Shown here piece after piece: positions 32,482 through 40,140 of a stretch of 40,565 nucleotides of DNA; the first letter of the stretch is position 1; the number at the start of each line of letters is the position of its first letter. Source of the stretch: Thermoplasmata archaeon (GTDB taxonomy: Archaea > Thermoplasmatota > Thermoplasmata > Thermoplasmatales > Thermoplasmataceae); the NCBI GenBank assembly GCA_021822985.1, contig JAKAPZ010000007.1, forward strand, positions 1 to 40,565. Direction: 5' to 3'. The notes beneath the pieces were generated by a model that did no database searches, was not told the origin of the DNA, and saw nothing but the letters and a program-made list of their open reading frames with translations. Made by a program: the position numbers and the translations under genes.

Positions 32482-34044
32482 TCAGATAATCCTCGGAACG
32501 ATTATCTCTATCATTATCATTGTGAACACGAATGTTGTGGCAAGAGAAAGTATTTTGGCAAGCGTCTTTTCATTCCTGAGGAATTTAAGCGATTCATGCC
32601 TTGAACCGATTATGAGTGTATCCCTGAAAAACTGTGCACCGTCAAATATGGCAAGAGGAAGTGCATTGGTTATGGCAAGCAGTATGTTTACCCAGAAGAA
32701 CCAGTAAAGCATGTTTGCAAGGGGCCAGAAGAAGGAGCCGCCGAAGGGTACTGTGTAAAGGGATGCAAAGCTTGAAGGGACGGGGTTGAGTCCTTCCAGA
32801 GGAAGTGCAATAGATTGCAGAAATCCCGTAAAGCCTGACTGATATGCAAAGTCGCCGAAAATTATTGATTTCATGTAACTCATGGGAATAATTCCAAGTC
32901 CGGAATAGACCACATTCACACCGAGAAAACTTTCATTTTTCTGTGTGTTGTTTGCAGCAGACGGATCATATTTTTCATAATAGCTGTAAACAGAGGCAGT
33001 CTTGAAATGGTACGTATGGTACACGCCATGGTGAATGGAACTGTTGGGACTGAACACTTCAGTGACCATCGTTATATTGGTTCCGGGAGAAATTGAATCG
33101 AGTTCAGAGGAGAGTCCTGCATCATTGAACACAGTCACATTTTGAATGGAGATTATGTAGCTTCCGTTCTGCACATGTGAGATTGCTGCTGGAAAGCCCT
33201 GAAGAGTGGCTTCAACAGTGATGCCCGCAGGAGTCGTGTAATTGCGATATCCATGCCCATCGTATATGGTTACATTGATCGGTGTTCCCGGAACAGCGTT
33301 TATTTCGGAACTGATGTTATTGACGCTGTTTCCATGCAGATTTCCAATGGAAGTCACCTCATATCCCGATATGGATGAGTTATAGAGGGGTGTTCCCGGA
33401 AATACGGTGTCCAAATAGGCTCCCGGTTCTGTTTGAACTGCTGCATGGGATAGTGCAAGGCTGAAAATAAGGAATGCAAATATGGCTATGACAAAATTCA
33501 CCGCTATTCCGGCAGCAACGATTCTTCTTCTGATCACAGGATCAACTTCAGTTATCTGCTTCTCCTCAGGTTCTACAAATGCACCGAGAGGCACAATGAA
33601 GAATATCACTCCGACTGATGTGACATCTATGTCATGTTTCCTTGCAACTATGCCGTGAAACATTTCATGTATGATAACGGAAAGGGAGAATGCAACTATT
33701 CCGTATGTAATGGGTATTTCCGGGTTGATTCCAGGCAATGCGAGATATTCATTGAGTGGCAGGGCCTGTTTTATTGAAAAGGAAAGTATTGCTCCAAGAA
33801 CCAGCAGAAATGTCCCCAAAATAATAAGAACATATACAATTGGTATGGAGAGACGGGAGAATAATTTTGAATCAGAGACTTTTGCAAGTCTGGTCAATAT
33901 ATTCCTGTTCTTCTTGATTTTAACAAGAAGAAGAATACCGTACATAAGTTGAAAATGCTGGCTTTTTTTTATGAATGGGCTGAGTATTGACATTGCAAAT
34001 ACCCATCCAAACAGGAGTATCAGGACCAGTAATATATATGACAT
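32482..34044 (-). CDS. Site-2 protease family (M50) membrane metalloprotease
   Basis: The 520-residue protein has membrane spans near both ends. The zinc motif HEMFH at residues 126-130 lies in a membrane span, and a late NALPLAIFDGAQFF provides the third ligand (Asp) in the usual NxxPxxxxDG context. The long middle (about residues 205-390) is an outward domain with PDZ-like features (PGTPLYNSSISGYEVTSIG). S2P proteases cut membrane-bound regulators; no partner is seen here. It stands alone, divergent from the Hsp20 operon. Confidence 0.9.
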   Translation of the reverse strand: MSYILLVLILLFGWVFAMSILSPFIKKSQHFQLMYGILLLVKIKKNRNILTRLAKVSDSKLFSRLSIPIVYVLIILGTFLLVLGAILSFSIKQALPLNEYLALPGINPEIPITYGIVAFSLSVIIHEMFHGIVARKHDIDVTSVGVIFFIVPLGAFVEPEEKQITEVDPVIRRRIVAAGIAVNFVIAIFAFLIFSLALSHAAVQTEPGAYLDTVFPGTPLYNSSISGYEVTSIGNLHGNSVNNISSEINAVPGTPINVTIYDGHGYRNYTTPAGITVEATLQGFPAAISHVQNGSYIISIQNVTVFNDAGLSSELDSISPGTNITMVTEVFSPNSSIHHGVYHTYHFKTASVYSYYEKYDPSAANNTQKNESFLGVNVVYSGLGIIPMSYMKSIIFGDFAYQSGFTGFLQSIALPLEGLNPVPSSFASLYTVPFGGSFFWPLANMLYWFFWVNILLAITNALPLAIFDGAQFFRDTLIIGSRHESLKFLRNEKTLAKILSLATTFVFTMIMIEIIVPRII

Positions 34045-34126
34045 ATAGCGGCTCTCATATCAATGATTCCTTAAATTACTTTTTGCAAAATCCCTCTTTT
34101 TCATGAAGCATTACAATCGGAAAACA

Positions 34127-34135
34127 TTTTATACT
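34127..34135 (+). promoter_or_regulatory. TATA box of the hsp20 operon
   Basis: TTTTATACT predicts a transcription start near 34157, inside the palindrome at 34152-34172. A bound repressor there would block initiation. Confidence 0.6.
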
Positions 34136-34151
34136 ACTAATTAATTACATG

Positions 34152-34172
34152 TTGTCAACTAATGGTTGACAA
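34152..34172. promoter_or_regulatory. Palindromic operator upstream of hsp20
   Basis: A perfect 8-bp inverted repeat (TTGTCAAC / GTTGACAA) with a 5-base spacer TAATG covers the predicted transcription start. It sits between the TATA box and the ribosome site AGAGGT. The downstream ArsR-type gene is the natural candidate for the protein that binds it. Confidence 0.7.
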
Positions 34173-34184
34173 GAGGTATATAAC

Positions 34185-34733
34185 ATGGTAAAAAGAAAAA
34201 ATGAAAGAGACTGGGACGACGAATTTTTCGATGATATGTTCGGCGACTTTGGATTCGACTTCGACAAGATAAATGAAAGAATCAGGAAAATGATGGAGAG
34301 AATGGTAAAGGATACACCAGAAGGCGGAATGTTCAATCCATTCATGTATGGATTCACCTACAAGGTTGGCCCTGATGGCAAGCCATCATTCCAGGAATTC
34401 GGAAACGTTCCGCAGAAATCATCTATTGGATATAAGCCCCAGGACAAGGACGTCAGGGAGCCTGTTGTCGATGTCAACTATGATGACAACAACGCCTATG
34501 TGACAGTGGAACTTCCCGGGGTGGCAAAGGAAGACATTGAACTTTCCGTGTCAGAGACGGGCATAAGCATAGAAGTCAACACTGAAAAGAGAAAATACTA
34601 CAAGTACATTGATCTTGAGCGGGAAATAAAGGCAGAGACAGCAAAAGCAAAGTTCTCGAACGGAATTCTCGATATGACCATAGAACTTAACAACGGCAGG
34701 AAAGAAAAGGGAAAGAGCGTGAAGATAGAGTAA
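34185..34733 (+). CDS. hsp20: Hsp20 / alpha-crystallin small heat-shock protein
   Basis: The 182-residue chaperone has an acidic, Phe/Asp-rich N-terminal part (DDEFFDDMFGDFGFDFDK), then an alpha-crystallin domain from about residue 88: PVVDVNYDDNNAYVTVELPGV, KEDIELSVSE and KFSNGILDMTIEL. The small heat-shock proteins hold unfolding proteins as large oligomers. The message has an AAGAGGT ribosome site and a palindromic operator over the predicted start. The ArsR-like gene begins 4 bases after its stop, so chaperone and regulator form one operon. Confidence 0.93.
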   Translation: MVKRKNERDWDDEFFDDMFGDFGFDFDKINERIRKMMERMVKDTPEGGMFNPFMYGFTYKVGPDGKPSFQEFGNVPQKSSIGYKPQDKDVREPVVDVNYDDNNAYVTVELPGVAKEDIELSVSETGISIEVNTEKRKYYKYIDLEREIKAETAKAKFSNGILDMTIELNNGRKEKGKSVKIE

Positions 34734-34737
34734 TAAT

Positions 34738-35319
34738 ATGGTCACTATAGATGAAATACTTTCAGTGCTTGAGAATGGGACCAGGAGATCGATCCTCAGG
34801 CAGTTGCTCCTGGATTCCACATATCCCCTTGAAATGAGCAGGGCACTTGGCATTTCCCAGCAGGCAATAAATAAACATCTGGAAGTGCTGGAGAAATCCA
34901 ATATGATTATTTTTTCAGGAAGCACTTCCAACAGTTTTGGCCCGCCAAGGAAGATATACTCACCCACAGGATTCTCGACAATTGTGATCGATTACACTCC
35001 GGGATTTCTCGAGGTTAACCACTATTCCCTCAAGGATCTTGGGAAGGATGATCATGAAATCGATGATATATCCATGGATAAGCTCCATGAAATCAACGGC
35101 AAGCTGGATAGAATCATGGAAGAGAGGAAAAAACTCGTGGAGGAAAAAAATGTCATTCTGAAGGGGATGAGGTCATACATCAACGAAAACATACATGATG
35201 AACTCATCCGGGCCATTCTCATAGAGTATATTGAGACACTCAGCATCAAAAAAGTAGCTGAAAGGTTCAGGATAGATGAAAACACTGTGTCTGTGATCGT
35301 TTCAAGATATATTCTCTAA
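34738..35319 (+). CDS. ArsR-type regulator, probable heat-shock repressor
   Basis: The 193-residue protein starts with an ArsR-like winged helix (ILSVLENGTRRSILRQLLL, LGISQQAINKHLEVLEKSNMI), a middle segment with PRKIYSPTGF and a coiled coil (about 118-148, MDKLHEINGKLDRIMEERKK) ending in a second helix-turn-helix-like segment (KVAERFRIDENTVSVIVSRY). It is 4 bases after hsp20 and is probably its autoregulated repressor, comparable in arrangement to Phr-type heat-shock repressors. The second HTH-like end is less usual. The binding site is inferred from the palindrome at 34152. Confidence 0.88.
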   Translation: MVTIDEILSVLENGTRRSILRQLLLDSTYPLEMSRALGISQQAINKHLEVLEKSNMIIFSGSTSNSFGPPRKIYSPTGFSTIVIDYTPGFLEVNHYSLKDLGKDDHEIDDISMDKLHEINGKLDRIMEERKKLVEEKNVILKGMRSYINENIHDELIRAILIEYIETLSIKKVAERFRIDENTVSVIVSRYIL

Positions 35320-36293
35320 TTTTTTATCAGCCTAACAAAATTTCTTGTCAGAGATGCATGAATTCTCTGTTTCAATATTTTATCCACTGTGAAGTAATTC
35401 TTGAAAAATTCAAGATTTTCAGGATTATCTGTCACTATGCATGCTCTTGATCCGGATTCTAAAACCTCATTCATTGCCTTCGCACACTGCGTATAGAATA
35501 TTTCCTGCGAGGTGCTGATATGGGAATTTCTTCCGTAAGGGAAATCAGTTATTATTCCGTCATATTTTTCATATTTCTCTATTTTCAGGAAATCTGTCTT
35601 TGTGATATTGAAATCCTTAATGCCATAGAATTTCAGGTTCACGGATGCACCCATTGCCATCTGCGGGAGTATGTCTATTCCAGAAACCTGATATCCTTTC
35701 ACGCCAGCTTCAATCAATATCCCGCCACTTCCACAGAAAGGATCCAGAAGCCTTGATCCCTTCCTGAAATACCCCATGTTCACGAGAAATGCAGCAAATT
35801 GCGGATCCATGGATATTGGAGTGAAATATGGTCTCATGGGGGCCCTTCTCTCGTTATTCTTTTTATCTTTCTTTACACGCTCCAGTGTCACATACCATGA
35901 TTCAACATGGAAGATCAGAAGGACAAAATCGTTGTCGCTAAACGACACTCTCCCCTTTGCTTTCACCTGGTCGCCTATAATCCTTTCGTGTTCTGTCCCA
36001 TGGCATCCACCATGGTCAATTACACGAATGTAGAATTTTCCTTCTGGAAGGGAAATGTTCCTTATATCTTCCAGGTTTTCGAAAATGCCGATTATCTTGC
36101 CGTATCTTCGCACGAATGCAAGTTCATTCACTGATTCTTCTGTGCAATCTGATTTAAAGAATCTGTCACTTAATTTTTTAAAGGAAAAATTATATTTTTT
36201 GGTTATGGTTGATTCTATATCTTCACTGGAAAATTCAGGTATGCCGCCATGCTGCTCAATGATGTAGGCATCCTTCTGCCCCAGATCTATCAC
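35316..36293 (-). CDS. tRNA (guanine-N2) methyltransferase, Trm-G10 / Trm11-like
   Basis: The 325-residue protein has an N-terminal THUMP-like region (about 1-140) and a Rossmann methyltransferase domain with LLDPFCGSGGILIEAG (motif at 184-191) and a motif IV TDFPYGR (249-255). The usual motif is TDPPYGR, so the first Pro is Phe here; Tyr and the Asp are kept. The enzyme likely makes N2-methylguanosine at position 10 of tRNA. It starts two bases after the rpoL stop on the same strand and is probably co-transcribed with it. Its end overlaps the ArsR-like gene. Confidence 0.85.
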   Translation of the reverse strand: MIDLGQKDAYIIEQHGGIPEFSSEDIESTITKKYNFSFKKLSDRFFKSDCTEESVNELAFVRRYGKIIGIFENLEDIRNISLPEGKFYIRVIDHGGCHGTEHERIIGDQVKAKGRVSFSDNDFVLLIFHVESWYVTLERVKKDKKNNERRAPMRPYFTPISMDPQFAAFLVNMGYFRKGSRLLDPFCGSGGILIEAGVKGYQVSGIDILPQMAMGASVNLKFYGIKDFNITKTDFLKIEKYEKYDGIITDFPYGRNSHISTSQEIFYTQCAKAMNEVLESGSRACIVTDNPENLEFFKNYFTVDKILKQRIHASLTRNFVRLIKN

Positions 36294-36295
36294 TT

Positions 36296-36616
36296 TCAGT
36301 TTGCCTTCTGGCTGTCGCTCTCTATGTATGTATCCTTCTTCAATTCCCTGTTCAGCTCTGTTGAAAGACCCTCAAAGACCTTGCTCAGCCTTTTGATGGA
36401 TCTTTTAACTGCAGCCTGGGGTTTACCAGATTTTACCTTGACATAAACTCTCGGGTTGTCAATTACCGGATGTTTTATGAAATACCTTGACTCAGTAACC
36501 TGCTCATCTTTGAGTATTTCCTCTACCAGCGGCCTGAGCAAAGTGTTATCATAATTCATAATTTCGAAAGTTATTGAATCTTTTTGTTTATCAACAATAT
36601 TGATCTTGCTTTCCAT
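36296..36616 (-). CDS. rpoL: DNA-directed RNA polymerase subunit L (Rpo11)
   Basis: The 106-residue protein has the RpoL plan: IMNYDNTLLRPLVEEILKDEQV followed by SRYFIKHPVIDNPRVYVKVKSG, then a long C-terminal helix. With subunit D it forms the alpha-like assembly platform of archaeal RNA polymerase. It is slightly longer than common RpoL because of a charged tail. It leads a two-gene operon with the tRNA methyltransferase. The palindrome TATCAATTGAGATA lies about 60 bases upstream of the start. Confidence 0.9.
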   Translation of the reverse strand: MESKINIVDKQKDSITFEIMNYDNTLLRPLVEEILKDEQVTESRYFIKHPVIDNPRVYVKVKSGKPQAAVKRSIKRLSKVFEGLSTELNRELKKDTYIESDSQKAN

Positions 36617-36781
36617 GCATGGGTAATTAAATACGATTTATTAAAAATTAGCTTTTTGAGTTTTCCTGTATCTTATCAATTGAGATATAAACTTGTGAAT
36701 AAACACACCTTTTGATTTAATTTTTCCACTGAACTTTTATCAGATCCTAAATTCAAAGTATCGGAATTCATCCCCGGAATC

Positions 36782-37438
36782 CTACCCTTTCAGCATTTTT
36801 TCCGCTCTTTCAAGAAGCACTATGACCTCTTCAGTTGATGTCTGGGAAAAATCCGTATAGTACTCTCCCACAGTGAAAAGATCAGGAGCACTGTATAAGC
36901 ACACAACTTCGTCTGCAAGTTTTTGTATCTCAGCGAGGGTTGATTCCGGTGCAACGGGAACTGCCACCACTATCTTCTTCTGTGATATTGATCTCAGCCA
37001 TCTGATTGCTATCTTGACTGTGGCCCCGGTAGCAATTCCATCGTCTACGATGATTGCAGTGGCTTCAGGGTCTTTCAGCACCTCTCTTCCTCTCCGTAAT
37101 TTTTGCTGAAGGAGCAGTATTTCTTTTTCTTTTGCTATAATAAGTGGCTGTAAATTCACCATACTGTAGCCCAGTGAACTCATAAGGTTTCTATTGAAGT
37201 GCAGAAGGGGAGGATCATTCTCGCATATTGCACCAAGAGCAAGTTCTTCGTCTTCTGGTGCGCCTATTTTCTTCACTATGATGACATCAAGAGGTTTGTT
37301 TAATGCACGCGCTATCTGGAAAGCGACAGGAACTCCACCTCTTGGGAGTCCATATACAATGCATCTTTCATGTTGGTGCTGAAGCATGAGTTTTACAAGT
37401 TTTTTTCCTGCATCCACTCTATCTCTGAACACATACAC
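36782..37438 (-). CDS. Phosphoribosyltransferase-like protein (COG1926 type)
   Basis: The 218-residue protein has a PRPP-binding loop VDDGIATGAT (131-140), an N-terminal VYGLPRGGVPVAFQIARALNK and VKKIGAPEDEELALGAI, the COG1926 set. Its substrate is not established; some members are predicted to be purine-type phosphoribosyltransferases. It is a single gene. It is neither hypoxanthine- nor orotate-specific by any motif I can see. Confidence 0.87.
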   Translation of the reverse strand: MYVFRDRVDAGKKLVKLMLQHQHERCIVYGLPRGGVPVAFQIARALNKPLDVIIVKKIGAPEDEELALGAICENDPPLLHFNRNLMSSLGYSMVNLQPLIIAKEKEILLLQQKLRRGREVLKDPEATAIIVDDGIATGATVKIAIRWLRSISQKKIVVAVPVAPESTLAEIQKLADEVVCLYSAPDLFTVGEYYTDFSQTSTEEVIVLLERAEKMLKG

Positions 37439-37766
37439 TCATCCCGTGGGCCTATACTTACTTTGCCTGATGTATGATCATTAAACCAGATCAGGAAAGA
37501 AGGCACACTGCTTTGACTTCACCAGAGTCATAGCATTCTTAAATTCGGTATTGTATCATCATAAACTTTAGCAGAGACGTCATGAAAATAATCGAAAACC
37601 CAGTTAAAAAAGGTGTAATGCGTTATAAATTCATGAAAAATAAGGCATAAGAAGGAAATTGCAAAGCTTTCAGGATATTTGTTCAGCAGAGCATTGAAAT
37701 AGAAACATTTAATTTCATACGATTAATGACCGTCAAGTTTACAAGACACACTCATAGAGGGATTAA
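37439..37766. other. Intergenic region before eS1, promoter only
   Basis: The 328-base gap is A/T-rich. CATTTAATTT at about 37708-37717 is the likely TATA box for the eS1 gene, giving a leader with AGAGGG before the ATG at 37767. A 22-codon frame at about 37579 (MKIIENPVKKG...) is too short and featureless to call. Confidence 0.45.
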
Positions 37767-38417
37767 ATGGCTGGAGAAAGAGGACAGAAAAGAACAAGAG
37801 ATAAGTGGAAAGAGAAGAAATGGTACACAATACTTGCACCAAATCAGCTTGGTGGAAAAGAGATAGGAATGACTCCCGGTTCCAGCCCTGAAGAAATAAA
37901 GGGGAGAACAATTGAAATTCCCACATCTGATTTTACAGGCAACTTTAAAAAATCAAATTCAAAGCTTCATTTCAAGATTGCTGAATGCACCGGACTTAAG
38001 TGCAGCACAATATTCATGGGCCATTCTGTCAATGATGATTATATAAGAAGAATGGTAAGAAGAAGAAAGGAAAAGCTTGAACTTGTAATCAAGGTAAAAA
38101 CCGTTGATGAATATACATTCGTTTTGAAGGTCGTTGCAATCACAGATGGAAAGATAACTGCTGCAAAAAGAGTGGAACTCAGAAAGGCCATATGGGATCT
38201 CATAGAAACAAAGACAAAGAACATAGACTACTTTGAGCTTGCAAGGTATATAATGGATGAACAGTCTGTAAACGATATACTTTCCGGTGTGAAGGAGGTT
38301 TACCCCCTTAAGAAATTTGAGTTCAGGAAATCCGAACTCGTAGACATGGGTCAGACATACAACTTTTCCGTGCCTGAGACAATAACTCAGGACGGAAGCG
38401 ACGCTGAACCCAAATAA
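37767..38417 (+). CDS. rps3ae: 30S ribosomal protein eS1 (S3ae)
   Basis: The 216-residue protein matches archaeal S3ae: KRTRDKWKEKKWYTILAPN, IGMTPGSSPEEIKGRTIE, then TGLKCSTIFMGHSVNDDYIRR and the C-terminal YPLKKFEFRKSELVD. It sits on the small-subunit platform near the mRNA exit. A leadered start with AGAGGG is used. The tRNA-Met gene begins 8 bases after the stop, so the two may be co-transcribed and the tRNA released by 5' processing. Confidence 0.96.
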   Translation: MAGERGQKRTRDKWKEKKWYTILAPNQLGGKEIGMTPGSSPEEIKGRTIEIPTSDFTGNFKKSNSKLHFKIAECTGLKCSTIFMGHSVNDDYIRRMVRRRKEKLELVIKVKTVDEYTFVLKVVAITDGKITAAKRVELRKAIWDLIETKTKNIDYFELARYIMDEQSVNDILSGVKEVYPLKKFEFRKSELVDMGQTYNFSVPETITQDGSDAEPK

Positions 38418-38425
38418 ACATTTTT

Positions 38426-38518
38426 GCCGGGGTGGCTTAGCTGGTGGAGCGCCGGACTCATATGTTATTCAATAACTGAGAAATCCGGAGGTCTCGGGTT
38501 CGACCCCCGATCCCGGCA
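38426..38518 (+). tRNA. tRNA-Met (CAU), elongator, with 20-base intron
   Basis: The acceptor stem is GCCGGGG / TCCCGGC with discriminator A. The anticodon stem CCGGA / TCCGG brackets anticodon CAT at 38459-38461. The intron, between positions 37 and 38, is 38463-38482. A perfect bulge-helix-bulge forms: 4-bp helix CTCA / TGAG with 3-base bulges TAT and AAA, cut TA^T and AA^A, and the intron core GTTAT-TCA-ATAAC forms its own hairpin. The mature length is 73 bases. The GCCGGGG start fits elongator Met rather than initiator. Confidence 0.95.
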
Positions 38519-38535
38519 TCCAGAAAAACGTGTTT

Positions 38536-39240
38536 CTACAATCCTTTGAGACTTTCAGGATCATCAAGTTCCATTATGTATCCCTGATCAAATACTGGAT
38601 TCAGGTGGTGTTTCAGGAATTCAGGTATTTCAGAAATATAACCGTATATCAGTGAATATCCGTCACCCTTGAATGAAAAGTCCTTTTTCACATTAGACAT
38701 AATGCAGTGGTTATTCTCCCTGACAAAGGTACCATATTCATTTTCAGTCACAGGAAATTTTATCCGGGGGGCATCATTTGCAACGTAGAAACTCCAGTAA
38801 TCGGCAATAAAGCCTTCAGCTGTTTTTTCTTCAACAGTTCCGGAATCCATTATTTCCGGGTATCCTTCAAAAGTGCATACAGCCTGTGCAATTCCGAATC
38901 CAAGTTTTCTGACAAGATTAAGCGATTTTTCATTTTTATAGTGAATGAGGCACCTCGCCTTTTTTCCTCCACTTTTCTTTATTGTTTCAACGGTCAGTGC
39001 AAGACCCATACCCTTTCTCCTTTCATCGGGATGAATCCTGAGGGCTCCCAGCCAAACTGAATTATCTGGAAGAATGAGCCAGTTCAGGAAACCAAGTATT
39101 CTTTCATTTTCACAATATACATTGACCTTTCCATGATTCAAGAATTCTCTTCCAATTGAATTAATGTAATCGATGTAGCCAGCGATCCTTGATATCTCGC
39201 TTATTTGTTCCCAATCTGAAAGTTTTGCCTCTCTGATCAT
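38536..39240 (-). CDS. GNAT family N-acetyltransferase
   Basis: The 234-residue protein has a GNAT core in its first 120 residues: MIREAKLSDWEQISEISRIAGY, then LGALRIHPDERRKGMGLALT (about 71-90), the acetyl-CoA pyrophosphate loop RRKGMG, and NLVRKLGFG. The C-terminal 110 residues resemble no domain I know and may bind the substrate. The substrate, amino acid or protein, is unknown. It is on the minus strand, convergent with eS1 and tRNA-Met, with 18 bases between tRNA and stop. Confidence 0.87.
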   Translation of the reverse strand: MIREAKLSDWEQISEISRIAGYIDYINSIGREFLNHGKVNVYCENERILGFLNWLILPDNSVWLGALRIHPDERRKGMGLALTVETIKKSGGKKARCLIHYKNEKSLNLVRKLGFGIAQAVCTFEGYPEIMDSGTVEEKTAEGFIADYWSFYVANDAPRIKFPVTENEYGTFVRENNHCIMSNVKKDFSFKGDGYSLIYGYISEIPEFLKHHLNPVFDQGYIMELDDPESLKGL

Positions 39241-39359
39241 ACTATAGTTTAAATTGTTTCACTCTATTTATTGATAACGTTATAATATGTTTCATTTACG
39301 TTCAGAATTTTCGTTTTTCAGGTCAATATTATTATTTTTGAAAAATTATTGTATCGAAC

Positions 39360-39369
39360 TTAATTTTAA
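39360..39369 (+). promoter_or_regulatory. TATA box of a tiny leaderless gene
   Basis: TTAATTTTAA centres 26 bases before the GTG at 39390, the exact spacing expected for a leaderless archaeal transcript. Confidence 0.5.
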
Positions 39370-39389
39370 CATTTGTGGACAGTTTTACC

Positions 39390-39494
39390 GTGACAAGAAA
39401 ACAATTTAAGCAGATATTGGTTGTTATAGCAATTGGATTTATGGGCACATTTTTCGCTGTTGCAGGCACAATCTTTGTTTCCACACTGCAATAG
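39390..39494 (+). CDS. Tiny membrane protein (34 residues), possibly a frameshifted longer gene
   Basis: A GTG start at 39390 encodes MTRKQFKQILVVIAIGFMGT and then FFAVAGTIFVSTLQ, a basic N-terminus followed by one membrane span, ending at TAG (39492-39494). A different frame then continues from 39485 as AIAVAAIGSMIIILRK and stops at 39538, reading like a second span with a basic end. If one base was lost or gained near 39481-39495 by mutation or sequencing, the parent would be a two-span protein of about 50 residues. The TATA box spacing supports transcription. No family is recognised. Confidence 0.45.
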   Translation: MTRKQFKQILVVIAIGFMGTFFAVAGTIFVSTLQ

Positions 39495-39585
39495 CAGTCG
39501 CAGCAATTGGATCGATGATAATTATATTGAGAAAGTGAAACTTTCAGGACTTTTTCTTTATTTATGTTGAATCTTTACAAAATTA

Positions 39586-40017
39586 TTATTTCACCACCGA
39601 AAACACACTTATTGTTTCCGTATTCTGGACGCCATCAATAATTCTGAGTTTGTCAAGGACAAAATTCCCAACATCTTCAGAATTTTTTGCCCTGATTTTC
39701 ACAAGAATATCCCACTGCCCCGCAATAATATAGATCTCATCAACTTCCTGAAATTCGGATATGGTTTTTGCAAGATCCCTCTGGGATAATTTTCCCGTGT
39801 TTCTGAAGGAAACAAATATGAATGCGACTACCGGAAGACCTATTGAATTATAATCCGGGATGACTGTGAATTTCTTTATCACCCCACGTTCTACAAGCCC
39901 TTTTATTCTTTCATATACTGTTATTCTCGGGATTCCAAGCTCTCTTGAAATATCTGCAATCTTTTCCCTGCTGTTTATGGTAAGGCATCTCAAAATTTCC
40001 GCATCTTTTTTATCCAT
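39586..40017 (-). CDS. Lrp/AsnC family transcriptional regulator
   Basis: The 143-residue protein has an N-terminal helix-turn-helix (MDKKDAEILRCLTINSREKI, LGIPRITVYERIKGLVERGVI) and a C-terminal RAM domain with AGQWDILVKIRAKNSEDVGN, the Lrp/AsnC layout that binds amino acids. I use ATG at 40017 (MDKKDAEIL); an in-frame TTG at 40032 adds five residues inside the palindromic region. It is divergent from an asparagine-synthetase-like gene, recalling the asnC-asnA pair of enteric bacteria. Autoregulation is likely: palindromes cover its TATA region. Confidence 0.92.
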   Translation of the reverse strand: MDKKDAEILRCLTINSREKIADISRELGIPRITVYERIKGLVERGVIKKFTVIPDYNSIGLPVVAFIFVSFRNTGKLSQRDLAKTISEFQEVDEIYIIAGQWDILVKIRAKNSEDVGNFVLDKLRIIDGVQNTETISVFSVVK

Positions 40018-40025
40018 GGATACAG

Positions 40026-40054
40026 ATGTCAACTTTAGATAAAAATTTTGACAT
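40026..40054. promoter_or_regulatory. Inverted repeat ATGTCAA...TTGACAT over the lrp promoter
   Basis: Two 7-bp arms are separated by 15 bases. The spacer holds the A/T element that would be the TATA box for the leftward lrp gene (centre near 40043, about 26 bases before 40017), so binding here would autoregulate the gene. Confidence 0.6.
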
Positions 40055-40087
40055 TTAGTTATAATCTAAATAATGAAAGTTACTTTA

Positions 40088-40100
40088 TGACATAATGTCA
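40088..40100. promoter_or_regulatory. 13-bp palindrome TGACATAATGTCA
   Basis: A perfect TGACAT-A-ATGTCA palindrome lies between the lrp and asnA-like starts, and AATGTCAACATT (40094-40105) overlaps it as a second palindrome. Both carry the TGTCA half-site also found in the inverted repeat at 40026-40054, consistent with several Lrp dimers binding. Confidence 0.6.
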
Positions 40101-40140
40101 ACATTTATCAGATAAGAATGATATACACAAATTATATCAT

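Noticed and set aside
37579-37647. 22-codon frame (MKIIENPVKKG...) before eS1
   Set aside because: No TATA box at leaderless distance, no ribosome site, and too short to judge.
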